Made by a program: the position numbers and the translations under genes. Positions 62,601-64,000 of a stretch of DNA of 64,000 nucleotides are shown here, in pieces. The stretch is from Marasmius tenuissimus (lineage: Eukaryota > Basidiomycota > Agaricomycetes > Agaricales > Marasmiaceae): the NCBI GenBank assembly GCA_029532415.1, contig JAQOTA010000015.1, positions 1,364,001 to 1,428,000 on the forward strand, read 5' to 3'. Position 1 is the stretch's first letter. The number at the start of each line of letters is the position of its first letter. The notes beneath the pieces were generated by a model that saw nothing but the letters and a program-made list of their open reading frames with translations, was not told the DNA's origin and did no database searches.

Positions 62601-64000
62601 TACATCCCCCCAGCCGTTGTTGTTATCCGTGGCTCGATCGGCTGTATTACTTGATTCGCCTGTGGAGACACCCCAATCATTCCCGGTAGTAGTAGTGTCT
62701 CCCCAGCCAAAAGCATTGTCGGGATCTACATCCCATCCGGAGGACGTATCCTCGGCCGCTGGAAGTGGTGTCTCTTCCTCATGGGAGAAGGTACATCTGT
62801 CACCCTTTCTACAACGACCTTGCTTGTAATAATTGCAGGTCTTGCGAGGTACAAGCGCGCGACTCGAGTTATCATGGTTGGCGGGATTCTGGGACCATTG
62901 ACTATGGGAGTCGTCTCGGTTCGCACTGTTGCTCGCTACGGGGGCCGGAGTGACGGGAAGTGAGTTCTGGTGAAGATAAGGGCACCTGTCTCCGTTCCTA
63001 CACTTGCCAGCGGCATAGAAGAGGCACTCTCTTTGAGCTGGGCGGTTCTGCTCGGAAGAAGACTGCTTGGTCAAAGATCTGAATTCGTCTGGTGATAGGA
63101 CATGTCGGAACCGACATGTATCTGCGGTATACGCACAGAACCCTCCTGCAAAGTGATGTTGGCAGGGTTCGTTGCTTTGCTCTGCGCGCCGGAGGAGCTG
63201 GGATTGATGGGTGGAAGGAAAGTTGGGAGTCATGGGTAGGGATAGTGGAGACAAAGTCGAAGGTGACTTCGGTCGAGATGCCATTTTCTGCGAGGCAGGA
63301 TGGACCGTTGATATAATGGGTTGAGGGTACAGATTCTCGGCGAGGGAGGTAGTAGATGCGGCTGGGAGTGTTGCTCCGGGTGAGGGAGGTGCGACCTCTG
63401 TGTCTCTTGTAGTGGCATCGAACGGTGGTGCCGGAGAGTGTGTAACGGAATCAGGAAGTGGTATCAATTTTGGATCGACAATTGTTAGACGTGCTGAAAC
63501 GGAGCGGCGTATATGAGCAAAAATCCTGATATGGCAAAGATCCAAATACCTTCGTCGTGTGCGTCATGATCACCCTTTGCTGATGTTGCTGGCAGCTGGA
63601 AGTCGTTGAATGAATTTCCTTCCGGGGTAGGAAGACAAGGGCTTTCTATGCTACTCTCCGATGACGAGGAATGCGAGGTCGACGAGCCAGGACTCGATTT
63701 TCTGCTTCCAGTCTTGAGACAAACGCACGGCCAAACCAGAAGAAGCACTCACGAAGCCAACGTCGAAATAGATGAGGCTGATGAACAGATTAGTGGTAAG
63801 ATCCTGGAAGTCACAGCCTACAAGTTCAACAAGTGCTCACCTTTGGTCCTGACGTGGCTGAAAGAACAATCCTCCCCGCGCTTGCAGTTCCCCATGGCGA
63901 AAAATCTGCAGGGGAACCGTGTACCGGCTAGGTGATTGGGATCCTTGTCATCTCTTACATCTGTATCGTGAAGATTCAAGCATTTGTCCTTAAAGCGGCA
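59683..64000 (-). CDS. CCCH zinc-finger, RING and IBR protein (5' end beyond right edge)
   Basis: Visible exons: complement(join(59683..61620, 61680..61709, 61758..63493, 63550..63704, a 25-nt exon near 63768-63792, 63841..64000)), about 1,347 residues, N-terminus missing. CCCH fingers: a partial one at the edge (CLNLH), CRFFAMGNCKRGEDCSFSH, CQHHFAGGFCAYTADTCRFR, CLFYAAGKCRNGDRCPYLH, CNYYKQGRCRKGDRCTFSH and CKFFGQGHCRFGDDCHFAH. Between the fourth and fifth full fingers is a long Ser/Asp/Trp-rich linker with internal repeats (SGPSSGGWSPKKRSGG). An RRM-like segment follows (HTVFISNIPREINEEEMNEL). Near the C-terminus are RING1 (CIICRLPAIEGVDLSCSHTY) and a complete IBR (CPTRHCRSIYRVTEQ… to CSHC, His, Cys). 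The protein stops 8 residues after the last IBR motif residues, so no RING2 is encoded. RNA binding and ubiquitin transfer are inferred. Confidence 0.8.

Overview
The window is nuclear DNA of a filamentous fungus, most likely a mushroom-forming basidiomycete (Agaricomycetes, probably Agaricales). The reasons are genes split by many 45-75 bp GT-AG introns, a DUF6593-like gene, a multi-exon P450, a CRH-like GH16 wall enzyme, fungal polarity and chromatin genes (Bud6, Sds3), and a large local family of coiled-coil/F-box/LRR-like proteins of the kind expanded in mushrooms. Exon structures were read by eye from splice signals and frame continuity; no search was run.

Layout. 0-5 kb: the 5' end of an F-box gene at the left edge, a small two-exon unknown gene and Bud6. 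5-30 kb: a heavily duplicated accessory block. It begins with a tandem pair of F-box genes (5.7-9.9 kb). It then carries decaying copies of one gene module in the order F-box type I (-), 'tail' gene (+), F-box type II (-), GH16 (-). Copy 1 spans 10.1-17.0 kb, copy 2 17.0-20.1 kb, copy 3 21.3-25.85 kb, and a partial copy 4 25.85-29.2 kb. Two nested TIR elements separate copies 2 and 3. 29-40 kb: mostly conserved genes, namely mitochondrial uL23, a Dcr2-like metallophosphatase divergent from it, a DUF6593-like gene, an unresolved stretch (34.6-37.9 kb) and mannitol-1-phosphate dehydrogenase. 41-49 kb: a second F-box array (three genes on the + strand and a pseudogene on the - strand), with a TIR element just upstream of its first gene. 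49-64 kb: a BTB gene, an unknown gene, Sds3, a P450, a Kre9-like single-pass surface protein, and a CCCH/RING/IBR gene that runs off the right edge.

The most unusual feature is the 'tail' gene family at 12.2, 17.9 and 21.3 kb. The three copies share a C-terminal half made of an N/T/H-rich stretch, a hydrophobic segment and a Trp-rich end. They also share the 3' flank and the convergent F-box neighbour. Their N-terminal halves differ: a decayed Pho85-type cyclin, a TEA/ATTS DNA-binding domain, and a Zn2Cys6 DNA-binding domain. This looks like N-terminal swapping onto one duplicated 3' module. If the hydrophobic segment is a membrane anchor, two of the products would be membrane-tethered transcription factors encoded beside ubiquitin-ligase adaptors.

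Thirteen F-box family loci are visible: seven intact, one with a damaged C-terminus, one cut by the window edge, and four pseudogenes in different states of decay. This is active birth-and-death evolution next to single-copy housekeeping genes.
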